A stretch of 64,000 nucleotides of DNA, taken from contig NZ_SUMG01000001.1 of assembly GCF_009910325.1 (NCBI RefSeq), positions 186,001 to 250,000 of the forward strand, read 5' to 3'. A program made the position numbers and the translations under genes. Origin of the DNA: Isachenkonia alkalipeptolytica. Lineage in GTDB: Bacteria; Bacillota; Clostridia; Peptostreptococcales; T1SED10-28. The notes beneath the pieces are model-generated. The model saw only the letters and a program-made list of their open reading frames with translations, ran no database searches and was not told the origin of the DNA. Shown here piece by piece: positions 8,671 through 18,592 of this stretch (its first letter is position 1; each line of letters begins with the position of its first letter).

Positions 8671-11600
8671 ATGAATAAGGTCTTAAATATCGGTTTAGAT
8701 GTGGGATCCACAACGGTGAAAGCTGTTGTTCTCAATGAAGAAAGGGAAACGGTTTTTAAAGATTACCGACGTCATTATTCCGACGTAAAAAACACGGTGA
8801 ATGAGCTTTTTAACAACATGGAGGCGACTTTTAATCAACGGGAACTCCGCATTACCGTCACCGGTTCTGCCGGCCTTGGGCTTGCGGAGACGTTGGACAT
8901 CCCCTTTATTCAGGAGGTAACCGCCTGCAGCAAAGCCATTGGACACTTAGCCCCAGAAACCGACGTGGCCATTGAACTTGGGGGAGAAGATGCGAAAATC
9001 ATGTACTTCACCAATGGTATCGAACAGCGGATGAACGGCACCTGTGCCGGAGGGACCGGAGCCTTTATCGATCAGATGGCCTCTTTACTTAAAACCGATG
9101 CAGGAGGGCTTAATCAATTGGCCACAAAGCATCAAACCATATATCCCATCGCTTCCCGTTGTGGGGTATTTGCGAAAACCGACATTCAACCTCTGTTAAA
9201 CGAGGGAGCCAACAAATCGGATATTGCCGCCTCGGTGCTACAAGCCGTGGTAAACCAAACCATTGGAGGTTTGGCCTGCGGAAAACCCATCCGGGGAAAG
9301 GTTGCTTTTTTAGGTGGTCCATTAACCTTTATGCCGGAATTGAAAGAACGTTTTCGCTCCACCTTAAATCTGCGATTCGAGGATGAAGTGAAGTTGCAGG
9401 ATACTCAGTATTTTGTAGCAATGGGGGCCGCTTATGCAGCTTTTAACGAAGAAACCATGGAACCGAAATGCTTATACGATCGAATACCTAATTTATTTTG
9501 TGAAAGCAAGGATATTGCAGAAAGTTTAGAACCACTGTTTGGCAGTGAAGAGGAGTATGAAGCCTTTAAACAGCGGCACAGCAAAAACCAGGTGAAAAAA
9601 CGGCCCTTAGCGGAAGCTACCGGGGAGCTTTACCTTGGCATTGATGCCGGGTCTACCACCTTAAAGGTGGCGGCGGTGAACGAAGACAAGGAACTGGTAT
9701 TTTCCCATTACAGTTCCAATCACGGCAATCCACTGCAAATCGCACGGCAAGCGGTACAAAAGCTCTATGCTGAGATGCCAAAAACCGCAACCATTGCTCA
9801 AAGTGCGGTAACCGGTTACGGAGAGCAGCTCTTAAAGGCAGCCCTGGGTGTAGATCACGGGATTATTGAAACTGTGGCCCATTCCAAGGCGGCGGACTAT
9901 TTTATGCCCGGTGTGGATTTTATTTTAGACATCGGCGGTCAGGATATGAAAAGTCTTCGGGTCCATGACGGAGTCGTAGACTCCATAATGTTAAACGAAG
10001 CCTGTTCCTCGGGATGCGGCTCTTTTGTGGAGACCTTTGCCAATGCCTTGAATCATGAAGTGGAGGAATTTGCAAAACTGGGAATTTTTGCAGAAAACCC
10101 GGTGGATCTTGGGACCCGGTGCACCGTATTTATGAACTCCCGGGTAAAGCAGGCCCAAAAGGAAGGGGCCAGCGTCGGAGATATCTCCTCAGGAATTGCC
10201 ATCTCCGTGGTGAAAAACGCCCTGTTTAAGGTAATACGCATGCGGTCTAAGAAGGATTTGGGCGAAAAAGTTGTTGTTCAGGGTGGCACCTTCTATAACG
10301 ACGCCGTTCTTCGTGCCTTTGAGCGGATTGCGGAAAAGGAAGTGGTTCGACCGGATATCGCCGGAATTATGGGAGCCTTCGGAGCCGCTTTGATTGCCAA
10401 GGACAATCGGGATCCTAAATTTCAAAGTACGTTTTTAAGCCGGGAACAGCTGGATGAATTTAAAGTGCTTTCGGAAAATAAACGGTGCCAACTATGTAAT
10501 AATCACTGCCAGCTGAACGTCAATTATTTCTCCGACGGCCGTCAATATATTACAGGGAACCGCTGCGAACGGGGTTCCAATGTGGTGAGCAATAAAGAGC
10601 CCATGCCCAACATCTACGCTTATAAGCTCAAGGAAGTCTTTAAAATCCCGAAAACCGAAAAAACCCAAACCCGGGGTATCGTCGGACTGCCGCGAGTACT
10701 GAATATGTACGAGGACTTTCCCTTCTGGGCAAGATTTTTTACCAGTCTGGGTTATCAAGTGAAGCTCTCAGGGCATTCCACTAAGAAAATTTATGAACTG
10801 GGTATGGAAACCATTCCTTCGGAGAGTGTTTGTTACCCTGCAAAACTGGTACACGGACATATCGAAGATTTACTGAATAAAAAGGTGGATATGATTTTTT
10901 ATCCTTCCATCCCCTTTAATATTAAGGAGAACCCTGAGGCGGATAATCAGTTTAACTGCCCCGTGGTCACCTCCTATCCCGAAACCATCAAGGCCAATGT
11001 GGACCGGCTCCATGAGGAGGATGTGGAGTATTTGCATCCGTTTTTACCCTTAGATGACGAAAAGCGAATGATCAAACGGATCCAGGAGGTATTCGCCCAT
11101 AAGAATATCCCTCGAGGAGAACTGACAAAAGCTGTGAAGGAAGGCTATGAAGCGCTAGAGCACTACAAAGAGAAGGTGCGTAGGGAAGGGGAGCGGATCC
11201 TGGAATGGCTGGAGGAAAAGAATAAAAAAGCCGTGGTATTGGCGGGGCGGCCTTATCATATCGATCCCGAGATCAATCACGGAATTCCGGAACTGATCGC
11301 CTCTTACGGATACGGAGTTCTTTCCGAGGATGCCATCAGTCATTTGGAACGGGTGGGGAGACCTTTAAATTCTGTGGATCAGTGGATGTATCATACCCGT
11401 CTTTATGACGCCGCCGAGTACGTAACGAAGCATAGAAATTTGGAGCTGGTACAGCTAAACTCCTTTGGTTGCGGATTGGATGCCGTAACCGCCGATCAGG
11501 TAGCGGATATTTTAAAACGGAAAAATAAGCTAAGCACTTTGATAAAAATTGACGAAATCAATAATTTGGGAGCTGCACGAATTCGCATGCGTTCCTTGTT

Positions 11601-12933
11601 TGCCGCTGTGGAGCAGCGGGACAAAAAATCCGTGCCGGCAATCGAAGAAAAACCGGACATTCCAAAGGTTCTTTTCACCAAGGAGATGAAAAAGACCCAT
11701 ACCATACTGGTCCCTCAAATGTCGCCGATCCATTTTCAGTTTCTAGAGCCCGCTCTGCAGTCGGAAGGCTATAATGTGGAGTTTCTCCCTGCCATCGATA
11801 CCAAGGCCATTGATGAAGGATTGAAATATGTAAACAACGATGCCTGTTATCCTTCGATTCTGGTAACGGGACAAATGATGAAGGCCCTGAACTCCGGAAA
11901 GTATGATCTGGATAAAACCGCCCTGATCATCTCTCAAACCGGAGGGGGATGCCGGGCCACCAATTACATCGCCTTTATTCGTCAGGCTCTATATGAAGCA
12001 GGGATGAGTCAAGTCCCTGTAATCAGCCTAAGCGCCCAGGGAATCGAAAAACATCCCGGTTTTAAAATATCCCCCAAGCTATTAAAACGACTGGTGGAAG
12101 GGGTGCTTTACGGAGATCTATTCATGCGGGTACTCTATAAAACCCGACCCTATGAGGCGGTGCCCGGTTCGGCCAACGAATTGTATAAAAAATGGAGGAA
12201 AATCTGTACCGAATCCATTGAAGGAAAAACCGGCAGAAGTTTCAAGGAAAATGTAGGGGATATCGTTCAGGATTTTGATGAACTGCCCCTATCGGATATT
12301 CAAAAACCCAAGGTGGGCCTTGTTGGTGAGATTCTGGTGAAATTCCATCCCACAGCCAACAACAATATTGTGGAAATGATCGAAAAAGAAGGAGCGGAAG
12401 CGGTTATGCCGGACCTGATGGACTTTTTCGCCTATTCCTCCTATAACAGCGTGATTAGACGGGAATATCTGTCGGGTTCCATGAAAAACGCTATGATGGC
12501 AAAAACCGCCATCAGCGCTATTGAATTTATGCGAAAGGCCATGACTGAGGCCTTGAGAGACAGTAAGCGTTTTACTCCTCCTGCATCTATTGAAGAGCTG
12601 GCGAAACTGGCGGCACCTCATCTGTCTCTTTGTCATCAAACGGGGGAGGGGTGGTTTTTAACCGCCGAGATGTTGGAGCTTATTGAACATGGCGTGGACA
12701 ATATAGTATGCATGCAACCCTTTGCCTGTCTTCCGAATCATATCACTGGAAAGGGTATGATTAAGGCATTAAAGAAAAGCAATCCGAAGACCAATATCGT
12801 GGCCATCGATTACGATCCCGGTGCCAGTGAAGTTAATCAATTAAACCGAATTAAACTGATGCTTTCTACCGCTTTTGAAAATCTGGACCCCAAAGGTCCC
12901 GAGGAAACCAAAGGATTTGAAGAAAGTTTCTAA
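8671..12933 (+). CDS. Large double-ASKHA 2-hydroxyacyl-CoA dehydratase activase-type protein
   Basis: A 1420-aa protein of the BadF/BadG/HgdC activase superfamily. Two ASKHA ATPase domains are visible: residues 5-290 (LDVGSTTVKAVVLN) and about 322-590 (GIDAGSTTLKVAAVN). Each keeps the Cys positions that hold a bridging [4Fe-4S] cluster in HgdC: CAGGTGAF near 124 with RCGVF near 163, and CSSGCGSF near 444 with RCTVF near 481. A Cys-rich knuckle (CQLCNNHC) follows near 605, then a DUF2229-like region (about 665-880) and a C-terminal region with dehydratase-subunit-like features (about 1010-1400). Members drive ATP-dependent low-potential electron transfer. No dehydratase subunits lie next to it, so its partner is unknown. 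It is a single-gene unit with its own terminator. Confidence 0.87.
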   Translation: MNKVLNIGLDVGSTTVKAVVLNEERETVFKDYRRHYSDVKNTVNELFNNMEATFNQRELRITVTGSAGLGLAETLDIPFIQEVTACSKAIGHLAPETDVAIELGGEDAKIMYFTNGIEQRMNGTCAGGTGAFIDQMASLLKTDAGGLNQLATKHQTIYPIASRCGVFAKTDIQPLLNEGANKSDIAASVLQAVVNQTIGGLACGKPIRGKVAFLGGPLTFMPELKERFRSTLNLRFEDEVKLQDTQYFVAMGAAYAAFNEETMEPKCLYDRIPNLFCESKDIAESLEPLFGSEEEYEAFKQRHSKNQVKKRPLAEATGELYLGIDAGSTTLKVAAVNEDKELVFSHYSSNHGNPLQIARQAVQKLYAEMPKTATIAQSAVTGYGEQLLKAALGVDHGIIETVAHSKAADYFMPGVDFILDIGGQDMKSLRVHDGVVDSIMLNEACSSGCGSFVETFANALNHEVEEFAKLGIFAENPVDLGTRCTVFMNSRVKQAQKEGASVGDISSGIAISVVKNALFKVIRMRSKKDLGEKVVVQGGTFYNDAVLRAFERIAEKEVVRPDIAGIMGAFGAALIAKDNRDPKFQSTFLSREQLDEFKVLSENKRCQLCNNHCQLNVNYFSDGRQYITGNRCERGSNVVSNKEPMPNIYAYKLKEVFKIPKTEKTQTRGIVGLPRVLNMYEDFPFWARFFTSLGYQVKLSGHSTKKIYELGMETIPSESVCYPAKLVHGHIEDLLNKKVDMIFYPSIPFNIKENPEADNQFNCPVVTSYPETIKANVDRLHEEDVEYLHPFLPLDDEKRMIKRIQEVFAHKNIPRGELTKAVKEGYEALEHYKEKVRREGERILEWLEEKNKKAVVLAGRPYHIDPEINHGIPELIASYGYGVLSEDAISHLERVGRPLNSVDQWMYHTRLYDAAEYVTKHRNLELVQLNSFGCGLDAVTADQVADILKRKNKLSTLIKIDEINNLGAARIRMRSLFAAVEQRDKKSVPAIEEKPDIPKVLFTKEMKKTHTILVPQMSPIHFQFLEPALQSEGYNVEFLPAIDTKAIDEGLKYVNNDACYPSILVTGQMMKALNSGKYDLDKTALIISQTGGGCRATNYIAFIRQALYEAGMSQVPVISLSAQGIEKHPGFKISPKLLKRLVEGVLYGDLFMRVLYKTRPYEAVPGSANELYKKWRKICTESIEGKTGRSFKENVGDIVQDFDELPLSDIQKPKVGLVGEILVKFHPTANNNIVEMIEKEGAEAVMPDLMDFFAYSSYNSVIRREYLSGSMKNAMMAKTAISAIEFMRKAMTEALRDSKRFTPPASIEELAKLAAPHLSLCHQTGEGWFLTAEMLELIEHGVDNIVCMQPFACLPNHITGKGMIKALKKSNPKTNIVAIDYDPGASEVNQLNRIKLMLSTAFENLDPKGPEETKGFEESF

Positions 12934-12970
12934 GTCTCAGGAATACAATAACCCAGGATGAATAGTTCCT

Positions 12971-13006
12971 AAAAACCCTGAAAGCTAAAAGCTTTTAGGG
13001 TTTTTT
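12971..13006 (+). terminator. Rho-independent terminator
   Basis: AAAACCCTGAAAGCT pairs with AGCTTTTAGGGTTTT, followed by T residues, 38 bases after the activase gene. Confidence 0.9.
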
Positions 13007-13111
13007 GAAAAAAAATTAAAAGTAAACAGGAATCTTGAGCAGAGATATCGAATTACTAATAGAGAGAACATGGAAAAATGTTCAGATCAAAAAAATGAAT
13101 CGAGGTGTACT

Positions 13112-14971
13112 ATGAAAAATTTACTTAAAAAATTCTTCGGAGGTTCCACTGTTAAAACCAAGGAAGAAGTAAAACAGCCAAGGGAAGACTTTCGGTCCTT
13201 TGAAGAAGCTTGGAAAGAGGTCGTAGACCAGGATTTTAAGGAACCGGCGATTGAAACTGCTACAGCCCTTACCCTGGGACAGGTGGTGGTAAATTCTGAT
13301 CGGGAATCCCGATTTCAAGGAATGGCCTTAGCTACCTATCTTAAAGCCTCCCGAGGGGAAAGGGTACATGTTATTTCCATCAATGAAGCCGTAGCCTCCC
13401 GTCGTTTTGAGGAGCTTCAAAGTCTTTATGAAGCCTTGGGTTTTACCGCCGGTCTTCTCAGTCGTGGTCAAAGCAACAAAGAAAGACAGGAAGTCTATCA
13501 AAAGAATGTGGTTTTCGGCACCTCCGGAGCATTTATTTATGATTATCTAAAGGATCAGAAAGTTCTGGATGCAAAAGAGCGAAGACAGCCTGTCCGGTCC
13601 TTCGCCATTGTGGAAAAAGCCGATCTGGTTCTTCTGGATCAAGGCACACGGCCTGTGGGTATTTTTGAACAGGATGAAAAGGTTATCGACAGTATCACCC
13701 TGCGCAGTTATTTTTCCAACTACCAGAATTTAAGCGCCTTAGTGGACTTTGATGGAGGGGACCAGCCGGAGTTCTCCGATCTTTACGGTATGGAAACCCG
13801 AAAGATCGGAGAGCAAAAAGCATCGAAGAATTCCGAAGAAGAACCCCCGGTTCGAATTTATAAAACTCTTGAAGAAAAACGAAAAGCCATCCTAGAGGAA
13901 CTGAAACAAAGAGCGGGATCTTCTGAGCCCTTATTGGTATCCCTTCGCAGCGACGAAAAAGCGGAACTGTTGATGGAACATTTAGATGGAGAGGGAGTGT
14001 CCTATCGCAGTCTTTTATTAAAGGATGATAGTAAGGAAAAGGCGTTTGTACAACAAGCATTGGAAAATCAGGAGATGATGCTGGTGGTCAATCCTGTATC
14101 CCGGGGAGTGGAAGAATTCTTACCGGAAAACATTCATATTCTCAGTACCGAGCGCTATATGTTAAAAAGGAATGACCGGCATCTGATAAAAATGGCGGAA
14201 AATGCGGGGAGTAAAGGAACGGTGGAGTTTGTTCTATCTCTAGGGGATGATTTGCTGGATGTGTTTTCCGAAGAGGAAATGGAACACTTTAAAGACAGTA
14301 TCAACGTAGAAGCGGGGCAGCCTATTGAAAACGGCAAAGTCCGTGAAATGATGGAATACGTTCAACAGCGAATGAAGGAGAAGAATGCTTCCCTTCGAAG
14401 TTATGTACGAAACTTTGAAGCGGTGATACAGAAACAGCGGGAGGTGATTTACTCCGAGCGGGAAAAAGTTTTGACGGAAGAGGACATCAAACAGCATGTG
14501 TTGAACCTTATGGAAAAAGCCATCAATGAAGAAATCGATAAATATACGGCCAATAGTGTGTTTCCTGAAGAATGGGATTTAGAAGGGTTGGCCGAGACCC
14601 TCAGCAACAGCTTTTTACCGAAGGAACAGCTGGTATTCAGCAATGTAGAGGATCTTACGAAGAAGGATTTGAAAGGTCATTTGATTCAGAAGGCCTCGAA
14701 GGCCTATCTTGAACGAAAAAAAGAAATGGGGGAAGAGTCTTTCGAAAGAATGCAAAGGATCTTGCTGCTGAAAATCATCGATAGGAAGTGGTCGGAGCAT
14801 TTAGAGGCTATGGAAGAACTTCGCCAGGACATGAATCTGCGGGCCATGGGAAGGCAAGACCCAATCCGGGCCTTTCAGGTGGAAGGCTTTGAACTCTTTG
14901 AAAACATGACGAAAACCATTCCAAAGGACCTGATGCATGGACTTTTCAGTATTGAGCCCTTAGAACAATAA
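13112..14971 (+). CDS. SecA-like protein lacking ATPase motifs (pseudo-SecA)
   Basis: A 619-aa SecA paralogue. The start at 13112 is favoured because MKNLLKKFFGG matches SecA N-termini and GAGGTG precedes it; ATG at 13070 would add 14 residues. NBD1 (about 35-175) aligns through RGERVHVISIN, YEALGFTAGLL and GTSGAFIYDYLKD. Yet the Walker A position reads NSDRESRF instead of GEGKT, and the DEVDS motif reads EKADL. NBD2 keeps STERYMLKRNDR, but the RGRSGRQGD arginine-finger motif is replaced by IKMAENAGSKG. The preprotein cross-linking domain is largely missing. The C-terminal scaffold is well kept: QKQREVIYSEREKVL near 440 and KIIDRKWSEHLEAMEELRQ near 553. The C-terminal zinc motif is absent. 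It cannot plausibly hydrolyse ATP; a regulatory or scaffold role is inference. Confidence 0.82.
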   Translation: MKNLLKKFFGGSTVKTKEEVKQPREDFRSFEEAWKEVVDQDFKEPAIETATALTLGQVVVNSDRESRFQGMALATYLKASRGERVHVISINEAVASRRFEELQSLYEALGFTAGLLSRGQSNKERQEVYQKNVVFGTSGAFIYDYLKDQKVLDAKERRQPVRSFAIVEKADLVLLDQGTRPVGIFEQDEKVIDSITLRSYFSNYQNLSALVDFDGGDQPEFSDLYGMETRKIGEQKASKNSEEEPPVRIYKTLEEKRKAILEELKQRAGSSEPLLVSLRSDEKAELLMEHLDGEGVSYRSLLLKDDSKEKAFVQQALENQEMMLVVNPVSRGVEEFLPENIHILSTERYMLKRNDRHLIKMAENAGSKGTVEFVLSLGDDLLDVFSEEEMEHFKDSINVEAGQPIENGKVREMMEYVQQRMKEKNASLRSYVRNFEAVIQKQREVIYSEREKVLTEEDIKQHVLNLMEKAINEEIDKYTANSVFPEEWDLEGLAETLSNSFLPKEQLVFSNVEDLTKKDLKGHLIQKASKAYLERKKEMGEESFERMQRILLLKIIDRKWSEHLEAMEELRQDMNLRAMGRQDPIRAFQVEGFELFENMTKTIPKDLMHGLFSIEPLEQ

Positions 14972-15041
14972 ATAGTGGTTGCTATTAGGCTTTAAAGTTT
15001 TATAAACTGTATAGTAGAAAAAAACACAGGAGGAGATTCCT

Positions 15042-16978
15042 TTGGCTATCCCAGACGCAGTACGCACAATTCCCATGTTACAACCAAATTATACCCCCTT
15101 GGAAACCCTAGGAATTCTCACTCTTCCCATGCTTTTGTTTATTCTGCTGGTGGTTCGGCAAAGAAGGCGTAATCGGGAACTCAGTAAAATGAAGGAAGAA
15201 CTGGAGCGTTTTAAGGAACGTTATGAACAGCTGTCAGAGCAGAGCGGCACCTTCATCTGGGAGGTGGACCGTGAAGGCCTCCATACCTATGTGGATCCCA
15301 CGGTGGAAAAGGTTTTAGGATATACCCCCGGAGAAATGATCGGCAAACGAACTTTTTATGATGAGCTTTACCCTGAGGACAGGGAAAAAATGAAAAACTT
15401 TGGATTTATGGTTATGGCAAAGGGGGACAAAATTAAAAATCGGGAAGTGCGACAACTCCATAAAAATGGTCATACCGTATACACCATCACCAACGGTCTG
15501 TCCATCCATGACGGAAAAGGAAATGTGATTGGTTACGGGGCACTGATACGGATATAACCAAGCGAAAAGAGATGGAACTGTCCCTTAAGAAAAGCGAAGA
15601 GAAATATCGATTGCTCTTTGAAAATGCAGTGGAGGGCATTGCGGTGTTGCAACAGGGGAAAATTAAAATATGGAACCCCATGCTTCAGAATATGTTGAAG
15701 ATTTCTGGAGAGGAGTTACAGGATAAAAACATTGGAGATCTGATTTATGTTGAAGATCGGAAACGGGTAGAAGAACTTCACTTTCAACGGGTACAGGGCT
15801 TAAAGGACCAAATCACTGAAGAATTCCGTATTGTACGCCAGGACGGAAGCCTTCGCTGGCTGGAATCCAAGGGCATACAGATTACCTGGAACGGAAGCCC
15901 CGCTTCCCTGAATTTCTTAACGGATATCACCGAGCGAAAGGAAACGGAGAAAAATATTCTGCACCTTAGCTATCATGACCAACTAACCGGGATTTATAAC
16001 CGTCGCTTTTTCGAAGAGGAACTGAAGCGCTTAGACAATCCTCGAAATCTGCCCCTGTCCATTGTGATTGTGGATGTTAACGGATTGAAACTCTTTAATG
16101 ATGGATTCGGTCACGAGGCCGGGGACCGGCTAATTATCACCGTGGCTCAACTTCTGGATGGAGAGAGTCGTGGCAATGATGTGACCGCCCGTATAGGGGG
16201 AGATGAATTTGTGGTGATGATGCCCAATACAGATCAGACCCAGTTAAAAGCCTTTCAAAAACGTTTTGAGCAACAATTGGCCAAGAAAAACCTTTCGGGA
16301 ATTCCTATTTCCGTATCTATGGGGTATGCAACAAAATTTGAACAGGAGATGAGTGTTCAGGACATATTTAAGCGGGCAGAAGAGCGGATGTATCGAAGAA
16401 AAACCGAGGACAGCTCGAAATACAAACGTAAAACCCTGGGTCGTATTATGGAATCGGTTTTTGATATGATTCCCTGGGAAAAACGTCATGGGGAAAACAC
16501 GGCAAAGCTGGCCAAGCTATTCGGAGAAGTCATGGATTATAGCGATAAGGAGCAGGAAAATTTAAAATTGGCGGGGTACTACCATGATATCGGGAAAATC
16601 GGTGTGGACCGGAAAATTTTAATAAAAAACACAATGTTGGAGCCTGAGGAGATGCGGGTTGTGGAAAGGCATCCGGAGGTGGGCTATCAGCTTTTAAATA
16701 CCACCAATGAAACCCTAGCCATTGCGGAAATGGTGTTGTATCACGATGAAAAGAGGGACGGCACCGGCTATCCCCAGGGGCTGAAAGAAGAAGAAATTCC
16801 CAAAGGGGCTCGGATTCTTTCCATTGTGGAGGTTTATGAAAATCTTATCCATGACCGGCCTTACCAAAAGGCCTTAAATCCTCAGGAAGCAAAAGCCATT
16901 ATGGTATCGGAAAAGGGTAAGGCCTTCGATCCGGAACTGGTGGACATCTTTATTGAAGAAGTGGAAAAGATCACTTGA
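15042..16978 (+). pseudogene. PAS-PAS-GGDEF-HD-GYP cyclic-di-GMP protein, frameshifted
   Basis: Two consecutive reading frames (15042-15557 and 15572-16978) form one protein of about 645 aa if a single base is restored near 15537-15541. The first frame ends in GYGALIRI, but the other frame reads GTDTDITKRKEMEL there, the normal PAS-to-linker sequence. Order: membrane segment (about 20-38), two PAS domains, GGDEF with intact IGGDEF and an RGND inhibitory site five residues before it, then HD-GYP with HDIGK and GTGYP. It would be a membrane diguanylate cyclase plus phosphodiesterase. The TTG start at 15042 has CAGGAGGAG 7 bases upstream. The downstream part has an ATG at 15572 and might still be made. 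Real frameshift or sequencing error cannot be told apart here. Confidence 0.85.
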
Positions 16979-17008
16979 CCTTGTCAAAAGTCCCGATGAT
17001 TTTTTAAT

Positions 17009-17023
17009 TGAATATTATTCTCA
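17009..17023. promoter_or_regulatory. Possible Fur/PerR-family box
   Basis: TGAATATTATTCTCA matches 11 of 14 positions of the 7-1-7 Fur-family consensus, 110 bases before wrbA. A/T-rich DNA gives such matches by chance, so this is weak. Confidence 0.25.
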
Positions 17024-17133
17024 TTATATGTTTGCGATAATCTCTTTCGGGTATCTAACATACTAGGTTGGTTATCACCGGATCTATTCCGGTAAAATAA
17101 AATGAATAAACAAAAAAAGAAGGAGGAATATCA

Positions 17134-17745
17134 ATGAGAGTAGTAATACCGTTTTATTCTTTGTACGGACACATTTACAAAATGGCCCAGGCGGTGAAAG
17201 AAGGGGTGGAACAAGTTGAAGGCGCAGAAGGGATAATCATGCGGGTGCCGGAAACTCTACCCGATGAAGTGATTGAAAAAATGGGAGCCATGGAAGCTCA
17301 GAAGAGTTTTCGAACCCTGCCGGTGGCAACACCCGATGATTTGGCTAATGCCGATGCCATTATCTTCGGAACCCCCACACGTTTTGGAAATATGATCGGA
17401 CAAATGCGACAGTTCCTGGATTCCACCGGAGGCCTTTGGGCGGAAGGTAAATTAGTCGGGAAAGTCGGCGGTGTATTTACCAGTACCGCAACCCAACACG
17501 GTGGTCAGGAATCTACCATCCTTAGTACTCATACCACCATGCTTCATCAAGGTATGATTATAGCTGGCCTTCCCTATACGTTCCAGGGTCAAACCACCCT
17601 TGAAGAAATCAGCGGAGGCTCTCCCTATGGCGCATCCACCATCGCCGATGGCGACGGATCCCGTATGCCTTCAAAAAATGAACTGGAGGGCGCTCGGTAT
17701 CAAGGCCGCTATATCGCAGGCATTGCAAAAAAACTTAAAGGATAG
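17134..17745 (+). CDS. wrbA: NAD(P)H:quinone oxidoreductase, WrbA family
   Basis: A 203-aa flavodoxin-fold protein of the usual WrbA length. The FMN phosphate-binding loop ([10 protein letters not shown], residues 8-17), the GTPTRFGNM segment near 78-86 and [12 protein letters not shown] near 114-125 are family hallmarks. WrbA reduces quinones by two electrons and protects against redox stress in the cytoplasm. A strong AAGAAGGAGG site precedes the ATG. It forms a single-gene unit ended by a terminator. Confidence 0.93.
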   Translation: MRVVIPFYSLYGHIYKMAQAVKEGVEQVEGAEGIIMRVPETLPDEVIEKMGAMEAQKSFRTLPVATPDDLANADAIIFGTPTRFGNMIGQMRQFLDSTGGLWAEGKLVGKVGGVFTSTATQHGGQESTILSTHTTMLHQGMIIAGLPYTFQGQTTLEEISGGSPYGASTIADGDGSRMPSKNELEGARYQGRYIAGIAKKLKG

Positions 17746-17765
17746 AAGATAAATAGCACTAAAAG

Positions 17766-17810
17766 GAAAAAAGTGTACCAAGGGGTCGGACCCTCTGGTA
17801 CACTTTTTTA
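17766..17810. terminator. Rho-independent terminator
   Basis: A long hairpin with AAAAAGTGTACCA pairing TGGTACACTTTTT, 20 bases after wrbA. A and T runs on both sides make it usable from both strands; the minus-strand unit ending at 17840 converges on it. Confidence 0.92.
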
Positions 17811-17839
17811 CATTAAGTTAGTAAGACATTTTTGAAGAG

Positions 17840-18592
17840 TTATTCTATTAGCCGGTGGGGCTCGGAGCCCTGAAAACGAAAGGGAAGATCCTCGGGAATC
17901 TGAATCCAATTAATGGTCCCCACATTAAGGGTGGGAACCTGACTACCTCCGAAACGATCGCTGTGAATGTTTTCATCAAATTGGAAGGCAAAGGGCGGAG
18001 GGGTAAGGGTAAATAGGTTGATTTCTGAACGATTGAGAACGGCCTTTAGACGGCCGTCGTCCTGCCTCCAATCATCAAGGGTCCAGGTTCAGGGTTCAAA
18101 CCCTTGGGTTACCTCATAACCCTGAATAAAAGCTCTTTGTTGAAACTGGGTTATGACAACGGCTTCTACTTCATCGCTTCGTTCTACGATCATAGTATAT
18201 CCATATTCTCTGTCGTACCACCCGTCGACATTCAACCCGCTAGTGGAAATCACAAAAGGGTCTTCCTCTGAAAAATTCTCTGTGGGAATACCAAATACCG
18301 TTTCCTTAAGAATAGATAAATAATCGTCGTTTTTTAGATCCTGCAAGTTATAGTTTTCGTAGTCTTCAAGAATGTCCTGATAATAAAAATCCGGAGTTTC
18401 CGTAATCCCGTCATCTTCATTTACAGGATCCGTGGCAAAGGCGGCAAGGAAAGGAGAGAGAAGAAGAATGACCCCATAAACTCCCATTAACTGAAGGGAA
18501 AGCTTAGTAGAAATTTTCTTTCCGAAAAAGCGACCGAGAAAGACTATCAAGACAAGTAAAAGAATAAACGCAAAGGGTAAAATTGCATACAT
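17840..18592 (-). pseudogene. Membrane-anchored protein of the ABC operon, interrupted by in-frame TGA
   Basis: The last gene of the minus-strand GntR/ABC operon. From ATG at 18592 the frame encodes two N-terminal membrane segments (about residues 4-24 and 34-52) and an acidic extracytoplasmic domain, then hits TGA at 18091-18089 (codon 168). The same frame continues open for 82 more codons (starting TWTLDDWRQDD) to TAA at 17842-17840. The intact product would be 250 aa. Its family is unknown to me; in similar YtrA-type operons such proteins accompany the permease. The start overlaps the permease stop by one base. A truncated 167-aa product could still be made. Confidence 0.7.
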
